A DNA stretch of 64,000 bases, taken from assembly GCF_030534335.1 (NCBI RefSeq), contig NZ_CP130565.1:3741501-3805500 (forward strand), given 5' to 3'. Source of the DNA: Marivirga harenae. Its GTDB lineage: Bacteria; Bacteroidota; Bacteroidia; Cytophagales; Cyclobacteriaceae. The position numbers and the translations under genes were made by a program. Below, piece after piece: positions 49,361 through 58,552 of the stretch (positions are counted from its first letter, which is position 1; each line of letters begins with the position of its first letter). The notes under the pieces were generated by a model. That model was given only the letters and a program-made list of their open reading frames with translations. It had not been told where the DNA came from and searched no databases.

Positions 49361-50008
49361 TTGGAAATCAACATAGCAGGAGAAAAATTACTGCTTTCTG
49401 AAAATAAAATTATCTATTGGTCGAAAGAGTACACTGCTTTTATTGCAGATTTCCATCTTGGAAAAACAACCCATTTTAGAAAATCTGGTATCGCAGTTCC
49501 AACTGCTATCATAGAAGCTGAAATTGGGCGTTTAGATGATATCATTTCAAAATTTCGCCCAAAAAGAATATTCTTTTTGGGTGACTTATTTCATAGTGAT
49601 TTGAATCACGAATGGACTATCTTCAATGATTTTCTAGCACTACATTCTAAGATCGAATTTATTTTGATAAAAGGAAATCATGATATCCTAAGCGAAACGA
49701 ATTACAAACTAAGTGCACTAAAAATCGAAAAAGAGCCCTACCAATTAAATCCATTTTTATTAAGCCACCATCCAATAAACGTTGATTCGTTTCCTCATGC
49801 AGAACTAAATTTCTGCGGACATATTCATCCAGGGATTAGCATTAAAGGAAAAGGGAAATCATACTTAAGTCTCCCCTGCTTTCATTTTGAAGATAATAGA
49901 ATTATTTTACCCGCCTTTGGCAGATTCACTGGACTAGCCAAGATAAAACCAAAGAAAGAAACACAAACATTTATTGTCCTGAATAATTCTGTACAAAAGT
50001 GGAGCTAA
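49361..50008 (+). CDS. pdeM: ligase-associated endonuclease PdeM (metallophosphoesterase)
   Basis: A 215-residue calcineurin-fold nuclease that works with the ligase and Lhr helicase in DNA repair. Metal-site motifs are complete: ADFHLGKTTHFRKSG, GDLFHS, KGNHD, SHHP and GHIHPG. The start is TTG at 49361, 4 bases after the DUF2147 stop. The exonuclease that completes this cluster in other genomes is not in the window. Confidence 0.92.
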   Translation: MEINIAGEKLLLSENKIIYWSKEYTAFIADFHLGKTTHFRKSGIAVPTAIIEAEIGRLDDIISKFRPKRIFFLGDLFHSDLNHEWTIFNDFLALHSKIEFILIKGNHDILSETNYKLSALKIEKEPYQLNPFLLSHHPINVDSFPHAELNFCGHIHPGISIKGKGKSYLSLPCFHFEDNRIILPAFGRFTGLAKIKPKKETQTFIVLNNSVQKWS

Positions 50009-50140
50009 AAATAAACTTTCGACATCTTCAAAAAAGGTGACTTGTAAGAAATTAAGCGTTTTTACATTCGAATATTTATAAAAAATTACGTATTATTATA
50101 ATTCAATGGGTTACCAAATCCACTTGAGCAGTATTAACAG

Positions 50141-50686
50141 ATGAAATTAACAGACAGTCAAATAATTCAACGCATCAAATTAGGTGATGAGTCCGCTTTA
50201 GATTACCTCTATAAGCAACATTATAAGATGATGTTAAGAATGGTTTTGAGAAATAATGGAACAGAGCAAGAGGCTCTGGATATTTTTCAAGATGCTTTGA
50301 TTGTTTTTTGGCAAAAAGCAATAGATGCCAATTTCGAATTGACCTCAAAAATCAGTACTTACCTATTTAGTGTTTGTCAAAACCTATGGAGAAAGGAATT
50401 AGAAAGAAAAAAGAAATTTGAGGAAAGTGATAAAGAAGAAAGCGAATACAACCAATTGGAAAATCAGGAAATGGTTAAAATTATCCATGAATGTATAAGT
50501 GAATTGGGGGACTCGTGCAAGCAAATTTTAAGTTATCATTATTTTGATGGTCTTTCAATGGACCAAATCGCAAAAAAAATGGGGCTTGCAAATAGCGATA
50601 CGGCTAAAACAAAAAGATATAAATGTAAAAAAAGGCTGGATGATTTAATTCGATCAAGATATCAAGCCAGCGACTTTTTAGACTGA
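50141..50686 (+). CDS. ECF-type RNA polymerase sigma factor
   Basis: A 181-residue sigma-70-family factor with region 2 (about 20-85, QEALDIFQDALIVFWQKA) and region 4 (about 120-175, SYHYFDGLSMDQIAKKMGLA). Helix-turn-helix residues are followed by KRYKCKKRLDDLI, the family C-terminus. It likely directs a small regulon together with the membrane protein encoded 5 bases downstream, its probable anti-sigma factor. Confidence 0.92.
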   Translation: MKLTDSQIIQRIKLGDESALDYLYKQHYKMMLRMVLRNNGTEQEALDIFQDALIVFWQKAIDANFELTSKISTYLFSVCQNLWRKELERKKKFEESDKEESEYNQLENQEMVKIIHECISELGDSCKQILSYHYFDGLSMDQIAKKMGLANSDTAKTKRYKCKKRLDDLIRSRYQASDFLD

Positions 50687-50691
50687 AAATT

Positions 50692-51591
50692 ATGAGTGAA
50701 ACGAACTATTTTCGCTTAATTGATGCATATTTTGAGGGTACTATTACCCCTGCTGATAAAGCTATGCTTGAAGCTCAAGTCAAATCTGACCCTCTGCTTA
50801 AGGCTGAATTTGATTTGCAAAAAAATATTGTACAGGGGATTTCCAATTCCAGAAAAATGGAATTGAAATCAAGATTGACGGCAATAGATTTACCCTCACA
50901 AATTGGCCTATTGGCTGGAGGTGGTGCCAAATGGCTAGCTGGCACAGTGGCGGGAGTAACAATATTTGGCAGCGTTTTATATTGGTCACTAATTTCTTTT
51001 GATGACAGCATCAAGCCAATAGACTTAAAGACTGGTCAAGAAATTGAATTTCATACTGAGTATTTAGCTACTTTACCTAAAGTAAAGAAGGAAAAGAAAG
51101 TATTTAAAGCACCGAAGAATCTTGAATTAAAAGTTGGTGATTCTGGATCAAATGTTCTTAAATCAAAAGACTCTAAGGATGTAATTAAAGAGGAAAGTAA
51201 TGTAACTGCTATTGTTCAGCCGCAAGCGTTGATCTCCTATGAAGACGATCAACTATTTACAAATCAAAATGAAGATGATTTAAATCGAATTGAAAGCAGA
51301 GAAGTTGCGCATAATAGAGTAGATAAAACGGAAATTGAATTTTTGAAGGCAGTAGAAAATCAAGATAATTATCATTATCGATATTTTAATTCAAAGCTTT
51401 ACTTATATGGTGACTTCAAAGATATGCCATATCAAATTATTGAATTGAATGATAAAGGCAAAAAGCAATTATTCCTTAGCCACAACGAAGAAGTGTATAT
51501 CATTAAAGATAAAACCACTGAAATCACGGAATTAAGGGAGCTTCAGGACGAGATGCTGAAAATGGAAATTCAGCTGATCGTGGAAGAATAG
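50692..51591 (+). CDS. probable transmembrane anti-sigma factor
   Basis: A 299-residue single-pass protein. The N-terminal about 75 residues are helical and cytoplasmic, similar in layout to the sigma-binding part of FecR/RsgI-like anti-sigma factors (IDAYFEGTITPADKAMLEAQ). One TM lies at about 82-102. The rest (105-299) is extracytoplasmic, mixed, with a Lys/Glu-rich linker. It is cotranscribed with the sigma factor gene. I do not see a zinc-binding HC2 motif, so the call rests on order and topology. Confidence 0.75.
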   Translation: MSETNYFRLIDAYFEGTITPADKAMLEAQVKSDPLLKAEFDLQKNIVQGISNSRKMELKSRLTAIDLPSQIGLLAGGGAKWLAGTVAGVTIFGSVLYWSLISFDDSIKPIDLKTGQEIEFHTEYLATLPKVKKEKKVFKAPKNLELKVGDSGSNVLKSKDSKDVIKEESNVTAIVQPQALISYEDDQLFTNQNEDDLNRIESREVAHNRVDKTEIEFLKAVENQDNYHYRYFNSKLYLYGDFKDMPYQIIELNDKGKKQLFLSHNEEVYIIKDKTTEITELRELQDEMLKMEIQLIVEE

Positions 51592-51614
51592 TATCCTCAC
51601 TTGTAAATAAACAC

Positions 51615-51650
51615 AAGGCTTTTCAAAATATTTGGAAAGCCTTTTTTGTT
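51615..51650 (+). terminator. intrinsic terminator of the sigma/anti-sigma operon
   Basis: AAGGCTTT pairs with AAAGCCTT around a 12-base loop, followed by TTTTTTG. It lies 24 bases after the stop at 51591. Confidence 0.8.
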
Positions 51651-51707
51651 TTTATAGAGAATTAATAAGCTAAGCATAAATAAATTCTTATTTTTGAACT
51701 TTCAATT

Positions 51708-52604
51708 ATGAGCAAGGAAAAGAAATATAGAAAAAAGAAGAAATTAGGGCATTACCCCTTTATAAGTGTCATTTTCAGTATGACTTTAGCCTTATTTATT
51801 CTCGGATTATTTGCGCTCTTGATTACTACAACTTCCTCCTTGACAAAAATAATCAAGCAAAACGTAGAGATGCAGGTTTATCTAAAATCAAACCTCTCTG
51901 AACCTCAGCAATTACGAGTAAGTAAATCATTGGCTTCAAAAGAATACATTTTAAATGAAGATAAAATTGAAGCTATACGGTTCATTTCAAAAAAGGAAGC
52001 TGCTGAAAAGTTTATAGAAGAAACTGGAGAGGATTTCATGCAGTTTTTAGGCGATAATCCCTTGAAAGATGCATTTATAGTCAAAATTGCTCCAGAATTT
52101 CACTCATCAGATAAAATGAGTGAGGTCCAAAAAAGTATCGAGAATATAAATGGAGTTTTTGAGGTAATTTACACGAACAATATGGTGCAGAGTATAAATG
52201 AGAACATCACAAAAATCAGTATTGTCTTATTAAGTATTTCTGTTTTGCTATTTATAGTAATTGGAATCTTAATAAACAATACGATCAAATTAGCACTATT
52301 TTCTCAAAGATTTTTAATTAGGAGCATGCAATTGGTTGGGGCCACAAAAGGTTTTATCAGAAAACCATTTATCTACCGTTCTATATTGCATGGATTAGTA
52401 TCAGCAGTGATTGCAGCTAGCTTGCTTTTTGGATTATTGACCTACGGAAGTCAAAAATTAGAAGGCTTGGCTGAACTACAGAATCAACAGATGTTATTAA
52501 TCATTTTTGCTGGACTAGTAGTCACAAGCATTAGTATTGCAAGTTTTAGTACCTATAGAGCCATGCAAAAATATATGGCAATGTCTTTAGATGAATTATA
52601 TTAA
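51708..52604 (+). CDS. ftsX: cell division ABC permease FtsX
   Basis: A 298-residue FtsX. One TM near the N-terminus (about 18-40) is followed by an extracytoplasmic domain (40-170) and three TMs near the C-terminus. The segment QLVGATKGFIRKPFIYRSIL is the FtsX family loop and MQKYMAMSLDELY the conserved end. With FtsE it controls peptidoglycan hydrolases during division. The ftsE gene is not adjacent. It starts a run of closely spaced genes to ribF. Confidence 0.92.
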   Translation: MSKEKKYRKKKKLGHYPFISVIFSMTLALFILGLFALLITTTSSLTKIIKQNVEMQVYLKSNLSEPQQLRVSKSLASKEYILNEDKIEAIRFISKKEAAEKFIEETGEDFMQFLGDNPLKDAFIVKIAPEFHSSDKMSEVQKSIENINGVFEVIYTNNMVQSINENITKISIVLLSISVLLFIVIGILINNTIKLALFSQRFLIRSMQLVGATKGFIRKPFIYRSILHGLVSAVIAASLLFGLLTYGSQKLEGLAELQNQQMLLIIFAGLVVTSISIASFSTYRAMQKYMAMSLDELY

Positions 52605-52613
52605 ACAACTTTT

Positions 52614-52823
52614 ATGTCAGAAAAAAGGAAATTAGCATTCGGTAAGAGCAATTACATCCTCATGATTGCTGGGATTTTAACTCTAATAATCGGTTTTATC
52701 ATTATGACCTTAGATAATGAACAATACGGCTTTGGTTTCTTAGGATTAACTCTTGGGCCAGTAATTGTTTTTATTGGTTTCATTATAGAATTATTTGCTA
52801 TTTTAAAGAAGCCTAAGCAGTAA
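52614..52823 (+). CDS. DUF3098 two-TM protein
   Basis: A 69-residue membrane protein with two hydrophobic segments (ILMIAGILTLIIGFIIM and LGPVIVFIGFIIELFAIL). Its layout and place between ftsX and uppP are typical of the Bacteroidota-specific DUF3098 family. The function is unknown; the position suggests a link to division or envelope synthesis. It is 9 bases after ftsX. Confidence 0.88.
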   Translation: MSEKRKLAFGKSNYILMIAGILTLIIGFIIMTLDNEQYGFGFLGLTLGPVIVFIGFIIELFAILKKPKQ

Positions 52824-52825
52824 GA

Positions 52826-53623
52826 ATGGGAATACTTGAAGCTATTATTCTTGGAATCATTCAAGGATTATCAGAATTCTTGCCCGTTAGCAGTAGTGGT
52901 CACCTGGAAATCGGGGCGGTTTTACTCAATGCGCACACATCTGAAAGCTTATTGTTCTCAGTCTTGGTTCATGCTGCTACTGCCCTGTCTACTATTATTG
53001 TTTTCAGGAAAGATATTACCAACATCATCAACGATATTTTCAAATTCAAATGGAATGACTCTTACGATTTTGTTGTAAAAATCATTATATCAATGATACC
53101 AATTGCTATAGTAGGAATATTTTTTGAAGATCAAGTGGAAAGCTTGTTTACCGGAAACCTTCTTTTGGTAGGTAGTATGTTGTTAGTAACAGCCATATTG
53201 TTAGCTTTTACTCAAACCGTAAAAAACAAAACAGGTGGCCCTATAAAATATTGGCAAGCAATAATTATTGGAATTGCACAGTCAGTGGCTATTCTCCCTG
53301 GTATATCACGATCTGGGGCTACAATAGCAACAGCCCTATTAATAGGTGTAAACAAAGAAAAAGCAGCAAGGTTTTCCTTTCTGATGGTACTGGTACCCAT
53401 TTTAGGAGCCTCATTCTTAAAAGTATTAGATTATATTGAACAACCAGCTGTTGCCAATCAAACAAGTGGGTTTGTACTATTTATGGGATTTCTAATGGCA
53501 TTTTTAGCAGGTCTATTTGCTTGTAAAGCTATGATCAAAATCGTTAAAGAAGGGAAATTAATTTATTTTGCTATCTACTGTGCAATTGTTGGAACTATCG
53601 CCATTATAAGCCAATTGATATGA
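52826..53623 (+). CDS. uppP: undecaprenyl-diphosphatase
   Basis: A 265-residue, about eight-TM phosphatase that recycles the undecaprenyl carrier for peptidoglycan and other glycans. It has the two active-site segments QGLSEFLPVSSSGHLEI (15-31) and LPGISRSGATIATALL. The stop overlaps the truB start in ATGA form (4 bases), so expression is coupled. Confidence 0.95.
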   Translation: MGILEAIILGIIQGLSEFLPVSSSGHLEIGAVLLNAHTSESLLFSVLVHAATALSTIIVFRKDITNIINDIFKFKWNDSYDFVVKIIISMIPIAIVGIFFEDQVESLFTGNLLLVGSMLLVTAILLAFTQTVKNKTGGPIKYWQAIIIGIAQSVAILPGISRSGATIATALLIGVNKEKAARFSFLMVLVPILGASFLKVLDYIEQPAVANQTSGFVLFMGFLMAFLAGLFACKAMIKIVKEGKLIYFAIYCAIVGTIAIISQLI

Positions 53624-54315
53624 GTGAAACTGTAATCAATTATAACGAAGGGAAGGTCCTTTTAATTGACAAACCACTTAATTGGACCTCTTTTGATGTG
53701 GTGAAGAAATTGAAATTTACACTAAAGGTTAAAAAAATCGGACACGCAGGCACTTTAGATCCACTAGCTACTGGACTGTTGATTCTGTGCACTGGCAAAA
53801 TGACCAAATCCATAGAAAAGTACCAAGCACAGGAAAAAGTCTATACCGGGGAATTCACATTAGGTTATATCACCCCCTCCTATGATTTAGAAACTGAACC
53901 TGAGCTCATTAGTGAAACAAAGCATCTCAAAAAAGAAGATTTAGAAGCAGCAACTTTAGATTTTGTAGGAGAGATTAATCAAACCCCTCCTATCTTTTCT
54001 GCTGTAAAGAAAGATGGAAAAAGAGCTTATTCATTAGCAAGAGAGGGAAAAGAAGTTAAATTAAACTCTAGGATAGTCACTATTGACGAATTTGAAATTA
54101 CAAGTTTCGAGAATGGTAAGGTAAGATTTAAAGTCCGTTGTTCCAAAGGAACTTATATCCGTAGCTTAGCCCATGATTTTGGACAGAAACTAGGAGTTGG
54201 TGCCTATTTATCAGCATTAAGAAGAACAAAAATCGGTGACTTTTCCGTTGATGATGCTGAAAACTTAAATGATTTTGTAAAAAAAAATAAAGTAGATACG
54301 AATGATCGTCCATAA
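53620..54315 (+). CDS. truB: tRNA pseudouridine-55 synthase
   Basis: A 231-residue TruB, forming pseudouridine 55 in the T-loop of tRNAs. The catalytic Asp47 is in GHAGTLDPLATGLL. The pocket Tyr is in KVYTGEFTLG and the family motif RCSKGTYIRSLAHDFGQKLG is complete. It overlaps uppP by 4 bases and ribF by 14. Confidence 0.95.
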   Translation: MSETVINYNEGKVLLIDKPLNWTSFDVVKKLKFTLKVKKIGHAGTLDPLATGLLILCTGKMTKSIEKYQAQEKVYTGEFTLGYITPSYDLETEPELISETKHLKKEDLEAATLDFVGEINQTPPIFSAVKKDGKRAYSLAREGKEVKLNSRIVTIDEFEITSFENGKVRFKVRCSKGTYIRSLAHDFGQKLGVGAYLSALRRTKIGDFSVDDAENLNDFVKKNKVDTNDRP

Positions 54316-55231
54316 CGGATATGAAAATTTAGAAGGTATCAAAAACGCTGTTGTGACCATTGGTACTTTTGATGGAATACATCTTGGGCATCAGGAAATC
54401 ATCAGCCGAATTATAGATTTAGCAAAGTCAATAAACGGAGAGACAGCATTAGTTACATTCTGGCCTCATCCCAGATATGTACTGGGTAAAAATAAAGATG
54501 ATCTAAAATTGTTGACCACATTTGATGAGAAAGCCGAAATCTTAGAGCAATTAGGATTAGATCATATTGTTAGAGTAAACTTTACAAAAGAATTTTCTCA
54601 TTGGACATCTGAACAGTTTATTCAAAGAATCATAATTTCTGCATTACATACAAAGAGATTGGTTATAGGATATGACCATAGATTCGGGAAAGATAGAGAA
54701 GGGGGCTTCGATCATTTAAAGCAACATTCAGATCAATACGGCTTCCAAGTTGAAGAAATCTCAAAACAGACGATTGATGATGTAGGAATAAGTTCTACAA
54801 AGATCAGAAATGCAATTGAAGTAGGGGAAGTAGAGTTGGCCCATGATTTTCTAGGGAGATTTTACGAAATCAATGGAGAGGTCGTAGGCGGAGACAAAAT
54901 TGGCAAAACCATCGGATTTCCTACTGCCAATATCCAAATTCCAGAGTCCTACAAATTAGTACCAGCAGATGGTGCTTATGCGGTAATTACTCAAATAAAG
55001 GGTAAGGAATATAAAGCTATGCTTAATATTGGGTTTAGACCTACTGTGAATGGAAAATCCAAGAAAATTGAAGCAAATATCTTTGATTTTGATCAAGAAA
55101 TTTACGGGGAAAATATAAAAGTGAGCTTCATAAAGCGATTAAGGAAAGAAATTAAATTTGATTCAAAAGAGGAGCTTAGTAATCAATTGAAAAAGGATAA
55201 GGAAAAAGCGCTAAAAATATTGAATGCATAA
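54302..55231 (+). CDS. ribF: bifunctional riboflavin kinase/FAD synthetase
   Basis: A 309-residue RibF. The N-terminal FMN adenylyltransferase domain (1-180) has TIGTFDGIHLGHQEII and the ISSTKIRNAIEVGEVE segment. The C-terminal flavokinase domain (185-309) has GDKIGKTIGFPTANIQI and MLNIGFRPTVNGKSKKIEAN. It makes FMN and FAD. It overlaps truB by 14 bases at the end of the ftsX-uppP-truB-ribF run. Confidence 0.95.
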   Translation: MIVHNGYENLEGIKNAVVTIGTFDGIHLGHQEIISRIIDLAKSINGETALVTFWPHPRYVLGKNKDDLKLLTTFDEKAEILEQLGLDHIVRVNFTKEFSHWTSEQFIQRIIISALHTKRLVIGYDHRFGKDREGGFDHLKQHSDQYGFQVEEISKQTIDDVGISSTKIRNAIEVGEVELAHDFLGRFYEINGEVVGGDKIGKTIGFPTANIQIPESYKLVPADGAYAVITQIKGKEYKAMLNIGFRPTVNGKSKKIEANIFDFDQEIYGENIKVSFIKRLRKEIKFDSKEELSNQLKKDKEKALKILNA

Positions 55232-55400
55232 ATTTGAAAAAATTAAAATACTTAACTTGGTGTTAAATTATAGATGTTGGGTTGGAGTCAATTGAATTCA
55301 TGAAACAAATGAATGTAAAATTCATTTTCTTATACTCTTAGAATTCAAAAGCAATAATCCAATCAAAGTATTCTAAAATACGTTAATTAAACATAAAAAC

Positions 55401-56096
55401 ATGATTAATAAAGTAGTTAAAAATGCAAATGAAGCTGTAAAAGACATTCCCGATAATGCAATTCTGATGTTGGGTGGTTTTGGACTGTGCGGTATTCCAG
55501 AAAATAGTATTCAGGCATTATTGGATACTAAGGTGAAAGGACTGACCTGTATTTCAAACAATGCAGGTGTTGATGACTTTGGAATCGGATTACTACTAAA
55601 AACTCATCAGGTGAAGAAAATGATTTCTTCTTATGTTGGTGAAAACGCTGAATTTGAAAGACAACTATTGTCTGGTGAATTAGATGTAGAGTTAATACCA
55701 CAAGGTACTTTAGCTGAAAGAGTACGAGCTGGTGGAGCAGGAATCCCTGCTTTTTATACTCCCGCTGGCTTTGGAACTGAAGTTGCAGAAGGAAAAGAGA
55801 CTCGAGAATTTGAAGGTAAAATGTATCTACTAGAAAAAGGTTTAGTAGCTGATTTTTCATTGGTTAAAGCTTGGAAGGGTGATACAGCGGGTAATTTAAT
55901 TTTTAAGGGAACTGCCAGAAATTTCAATCCTATGATGGCTGCAGCAGGAAAAATCACCATAGCTGAAGTTGAAGAATTGGTTCCAGCAGGCAAACTAGAT
56001 CCTAATGAAATACACACACCTGGCATTTACGTCCAACGTATTTTTGAAGGTAAGAATTATGAAAAAAGAATTGAACAAAGAACCGTAAGATCTTAA
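55401..56096 (+). CDS. scoA: 3-oxoacid CoA-transferase subunit A
   Basis: A 231-residue alpha subunit of a succinyl-CoA:3-ketoacid (acetoacetate) CoA-transferase. The motif [15 protein letters not shown] and the later [16 protein letters not shown] are characteristic. It pairs with the subunit encoded 3 bases downstream. The pair moves CoA from succinyl-CoA to acetoacetate for use of ketone bodies or leucine breakdown. The AT-rich 169-base gap before it contains only a weak hairpin (ATTCAT/ATGAAT). Confidence 0.92.
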   Translation: MINKVVKNANEAVKDIPDNAILMLGGFGLCGIPENSIQALLDTKVKGLTCISNNAGVDDFGIGLLLKTHQVKKMISSYVGENAEFERQLLSGELDVELIPQGTLAERVRAGGAGIPAFYTPAGFGTEVAEGKETREFEGKMYLLEKGLVADFSLVKAWKGDTAGNLIFKGTARNFNPMMAAAGKITIAEVEELVPAGKLDPNEIHTPGIYVQRIFEGKNYEKRIEQRTVRS

Positions 56097-56099
56097 GGT

Positions 56100-56762
56100 A
56101 TGTCACTAGATAAAATTGGAATTGCAAAAAGAATTGCACAAGAAGTTAAAGATGGAATGTATATCAATTTGGGTATAGGTATCCCCACCCTAGTAGCTAA
56201 TTATATCCCAGATGCATTAGATGTGGTATTGCAATCTGAAAATGGGCTGCTAGGAATAGGACAATTCCCAATAGAGGAAGAAGTAGATGCAGACCTCATC
56301 AATGCAGGAAAACAAACCATTACAATGCGTGACGGTTCTGTCTTATTTGATTCAGCTGAGAGCTTTGCTATGATTAGGGGTGGTCATGTTGATTTAACTA
56401 TATTAGGAGCCATGGAAGTTTCAGAAAATGGGGATATTTCGAACTGGAAAATTCCAGGTAAAATGGTGAAGGGAATGGGAGGTGCTATGGATTTAGTTGC
56501 TTCCGCTAAAAATATAATTGTAGCGATGCAACACACCAGTAGAAGCGGTGAGTCAAAACTATTGAAGAACTGTAGTTTACCTATTACGGGTTTGCAATGT
56601 GTAAAGAAGATCGTTACCAACTTGGCCGTTTTGGAGGTTCAAAATGGTGGAGGCTTCAAATTATTAGAAAGAGCTCCTGGCGTAACAGTAGATGAAATTA
56701 AAGAAGCAACTGCAGGCAAGCTTCTAATCGAAGGAGAAATCCCTGAAATGAAAATAGACTAA
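56100..56762 (+). CDS. scoB: 3-oxoacid CoA-transferase subunit B
   Basis: A 220-residue beta subunit. The catalytic Glu47 is in LQSENGLLGIG. NLGIGIPTLVANYI at the start and GGHVDLTILGAMEVSENGDI in the middle are conserved. It completes the SCOT pair encoded with the alpha subunit. A metalloprotease gene follows after 2 bases, possibly in the same transcript. Confidence 0.94.
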   Translation: MSLDKIGIAKRIAQEVKDGMYINLGIGIPTLVANYIPDALDVVLQSENGLLGIGQFPIEEEVDADLINAGKQTITMRDGSVLFDSAESFAMIRGGHVDLTILGAMEVSENGDISNWKIPGKMVKGMGGAMDLVASAKNIIVAMQHTSRSGESKLLKNCSLPITGLQCVKKIVTNLAVLEVQNGGGFKLLERAPGVTVDEIKEATAGKLLIEGEIPEMKID

Positions 56763-56764
56763 AT

Positions 56765-57583
56765 ATGAAAGGTTTTAGTAAAGTACTTGGAATCTCTATT
56801 GTAGCTGTAATATTAACTGTCAGTGCTTGCAAAGAAAAAAATGATAACTTCTTACTCCCTTCTATTGAAGAGGATGTGGATTTAGGAGCTCAAGTGGCTG
56901 ACGAAATTGAAAACAATCCGAATGATTTCCCAATTCTGGATGAAAGTGAATATGAAGATGCATACAGTTACCTGAATGAGCTTCTAAATCACATCTTGAC
57001 TTCTGGAGAAGTTCAATATCAAGATGAATTTGTTTGGGACATTCATATTATTAAAAATGATTCAGTTCTTAACGCTTTTGCAACACCCGGTGGATATTTA
57101 TATGTTTACACAGGATTAATCAAGTATTTAGACCAAGAAGATGACTTAATGGGTGTGTTAGGGCACGAAGTTGCTCATTCCGATTTAAGACATACTACCA
57201 GAAATATACAAAGGCAATACGGAATAAATTTTATACTTCAATTGATAACAGGTGAAGACCCTAGTCAACTAGCACAAATTGCTGGTCAAATTGCAGGAAC
57301 AGCAGCAGGTTTAAGCTTTTCGAGATCCTTTGAAGAAGAAGCTGACGCAAAGTCAGTAGAATATCTGGCAAATACACCTTACGCTTGCAATGGTGCTTAT
57401 TCATTTTTTCAAAAACTACTGGATGAAGGACAAGCAAATGGAACACCTGCATTCTTAAGCACACACCCAAACCCAGAAGATAGAGTAGATGACATTAATA
57501 CAAAAGCAGATGAGTTAGGTTGCGATATAACGCCTCTGGCACCTGCTACTTATGAGGACTTTAAAAACATGTTACCTCAATAA
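56765..57583 (+). CDS. M48-family metallopeptidase lipoprotein
   Basis: A 272-residue exported zinc protease. The signal ends SAC (about Cys21). The zinc motif is GHEVAHSD near residues 133-140, and the third ligand Glu is in FEEEADAKSVEYL. The layout without TPRs is like the short BepA/LoiP-type M48 proteins that control outer-membrane protein quality. It follows the SCOT genes by 2 bases, possibly by chance. Confidence 0.93.
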   Translation: MKGFSKVLGISIVAVILTVSACKEKNDNFLLPSIEEDVDLGAQVADEIENNPNDFPILDESEYEDAYSYLNELLNHILTSGEVQYQDEFVWDIHIIKNDSVLNAFATPGGYLYVYTGLIKYLDQEDDLMGVLGHEVAHSDLRHTTRNIQRQYGINFILQLITGEDPSQLAQIAGQIAGTAAGLSFSRSFEEEADAKSVEYLANTPYACNGAYSFFQKLLDEGQANGTPAFLSTHPNPEDRVDDINTKADELGCDITPLAPATYEDFKNMLPQ

Positions 57584-57618
57584 ATTAACTAGTTTAATAA
57601 TAGATAGAAATAGCAAGA

Positions 57619-57957
57619 ATGAAGAAATCGAACATAAACTTCGAAATTGACTTAGACAAAGAAAATGTACCTGAAAAGATTCATTGGTCTGCCACCGATG
57701 CTGGGGAAGAATTGACAGAAACCAAAAGCATTAGTATATCGCTCTGGGATCATGAGCAAAAAAACTCGATGAGAATTGACTTATGGACAAAAGAAATGCC
57801 AGTGGATGAAATGAAAAGGTTTTATATTGATTGCCTGGGTGGTATGGCTCAAAGTGTATTGAACTCAACTGGCGATGAGTTTATGGCGGAAGAAATGAAT
57901 ATGCTTTGTGAAAAACTTGTGAAGCATCTTGAGAGAGAAATGAAAGAACAAAAATGA
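57619..57957 (+). CDS. gldC: gliding motility protein GldC
   Basis: A 112-residue cytosolic protein that matches GldC (IHWSATDAGEELTETKSISI, MRIDLWTKEMPVDEMKRF, LVKHLEREMKEQ). In Flavobacterium it assists the GldB lipoprotein and gliding. The gldB gene is not adjacent here. A bidirectional terminator follows, shared with the SiaC-like gene. Confidence 0.92.
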   Translation: MKKSNINFEIDLDKENVPEKIHWSATDAGEELTETKSISISLWDHEQKNSMRIDLWTKEMPVDEMKRFYIDCLGGMAQSVLNSTGDEFMAEEMNMLCEKLVKHLEREMKEQK

Positions 57958-57963
57958 TAAAAA

Positions 57964-57991
57964 AAAGAGGTCAATTAACTTTGGCCTCTTT
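57964..57991. terminator. bidirectional terminator between gldC and the SiaC-like gene
   Basis: AAAGAGGTCAA pairs with TTGGCCTCTTT (one G-T wobble) around a six-base loop, with A-rich and T-rich flanks. It lies between two convergent genes. Confidence 0.8.
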
Positions 57992-58006
57992 AAACTTAAA
58001 GTCTAA

Positions 58007-58396
58007 TCATGCTACATCATCGGCCAATGGTTCAATGTTGAACTCCATATCTAACGAATCCCTAAAATCCTCAATTTCTTCACCCATTTCTTCATCCCCT
58101 TCAACAAAATTCCAAGTTATACTTAGTTTTGTGCCGTTATTTTCAATATCCTTTAAATCAGAAAGTAAATCAAACAAACATTTAGATGAGGAAGTATTAA
58201 AGTATTTCAAATATATATTCACATCTAATTTTTGAGGGCTATTCCCTCCAAAGGCCTTTAGCTTCGACCTTAACATATTAAAAAGCATTACTACATCATC
58301 ATCATATGATTTACCTTTAATCTGCAAGGTTCCATTTTCTTCATCGAATCGAACGTATGGGGCAGCTTCTTTTGCTGGAATTTCTAATACACTCAT
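58007..58396 (-). CDS. SiaC-like regulatory phosphoprotein (DUF1987)
   Basis: From the ATG at 58396 the product has 129 residues (a longer start at 58423 adds 9 residues unlike the family). It shows the DUF1987 pattern: IPAKEAAPYVRFDEENGTLQ, KGKSYDDDV and LKYFNTSSSKCLFDLL. Thr68 lies in the NTSSSK motif, corresponding by number to the Thr68 phosphorylated in Pseudomonas SiaC. SiaC is phosphorylated by SiaB, dephosphorylated by the PP2C phosphatase SiaA, and in its unphosphorylated form binds a diguanylate cyclase. Here it is divergent from a gene pair ending in a PP2C receptor. Confidence 0.9.
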   Translation of the reverse strand: MSVLEIPAKEAAPYVRFDEENGTLQIKGKSYDDDVVMLFNMLRSKLKAFGGNSPQKLDVNIYLKYFNTSSSKCLFDLLSDLKDIENNGTKLSITWNFVEGDEEMGEEIEDFRDSLDMEFNIEPLADDVA

Positions 58397-58552
58397 TAAA
58401 AGTAAGTTTTGTTTATTTAGCAATTATAGTCAATATCCTTCGCATTTCTCATAAAAAATATAGTCATGTAAGATAAATTCGATAAATTAAACTTTTTTAT
58501 CGATTATTGATGAAATGTTGTGCAAACAATTATTTAAGTTTAGATTTAAATT

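Noticed and set aside
55232-55400. ATTCAT/ATGAAT hairpin upstream of the CoA-transferase genes
   Set aside because: A six-base AT-rich stem is expected by chance at this base composition; no T run or partner site supports a function.
55528-55860. 110-residue minus-strand frame inside the CoA-transferase gene
   Set aside because: It is antisense to the conserved scoA coding sequence, with low-complexity Leu/Gln composition.
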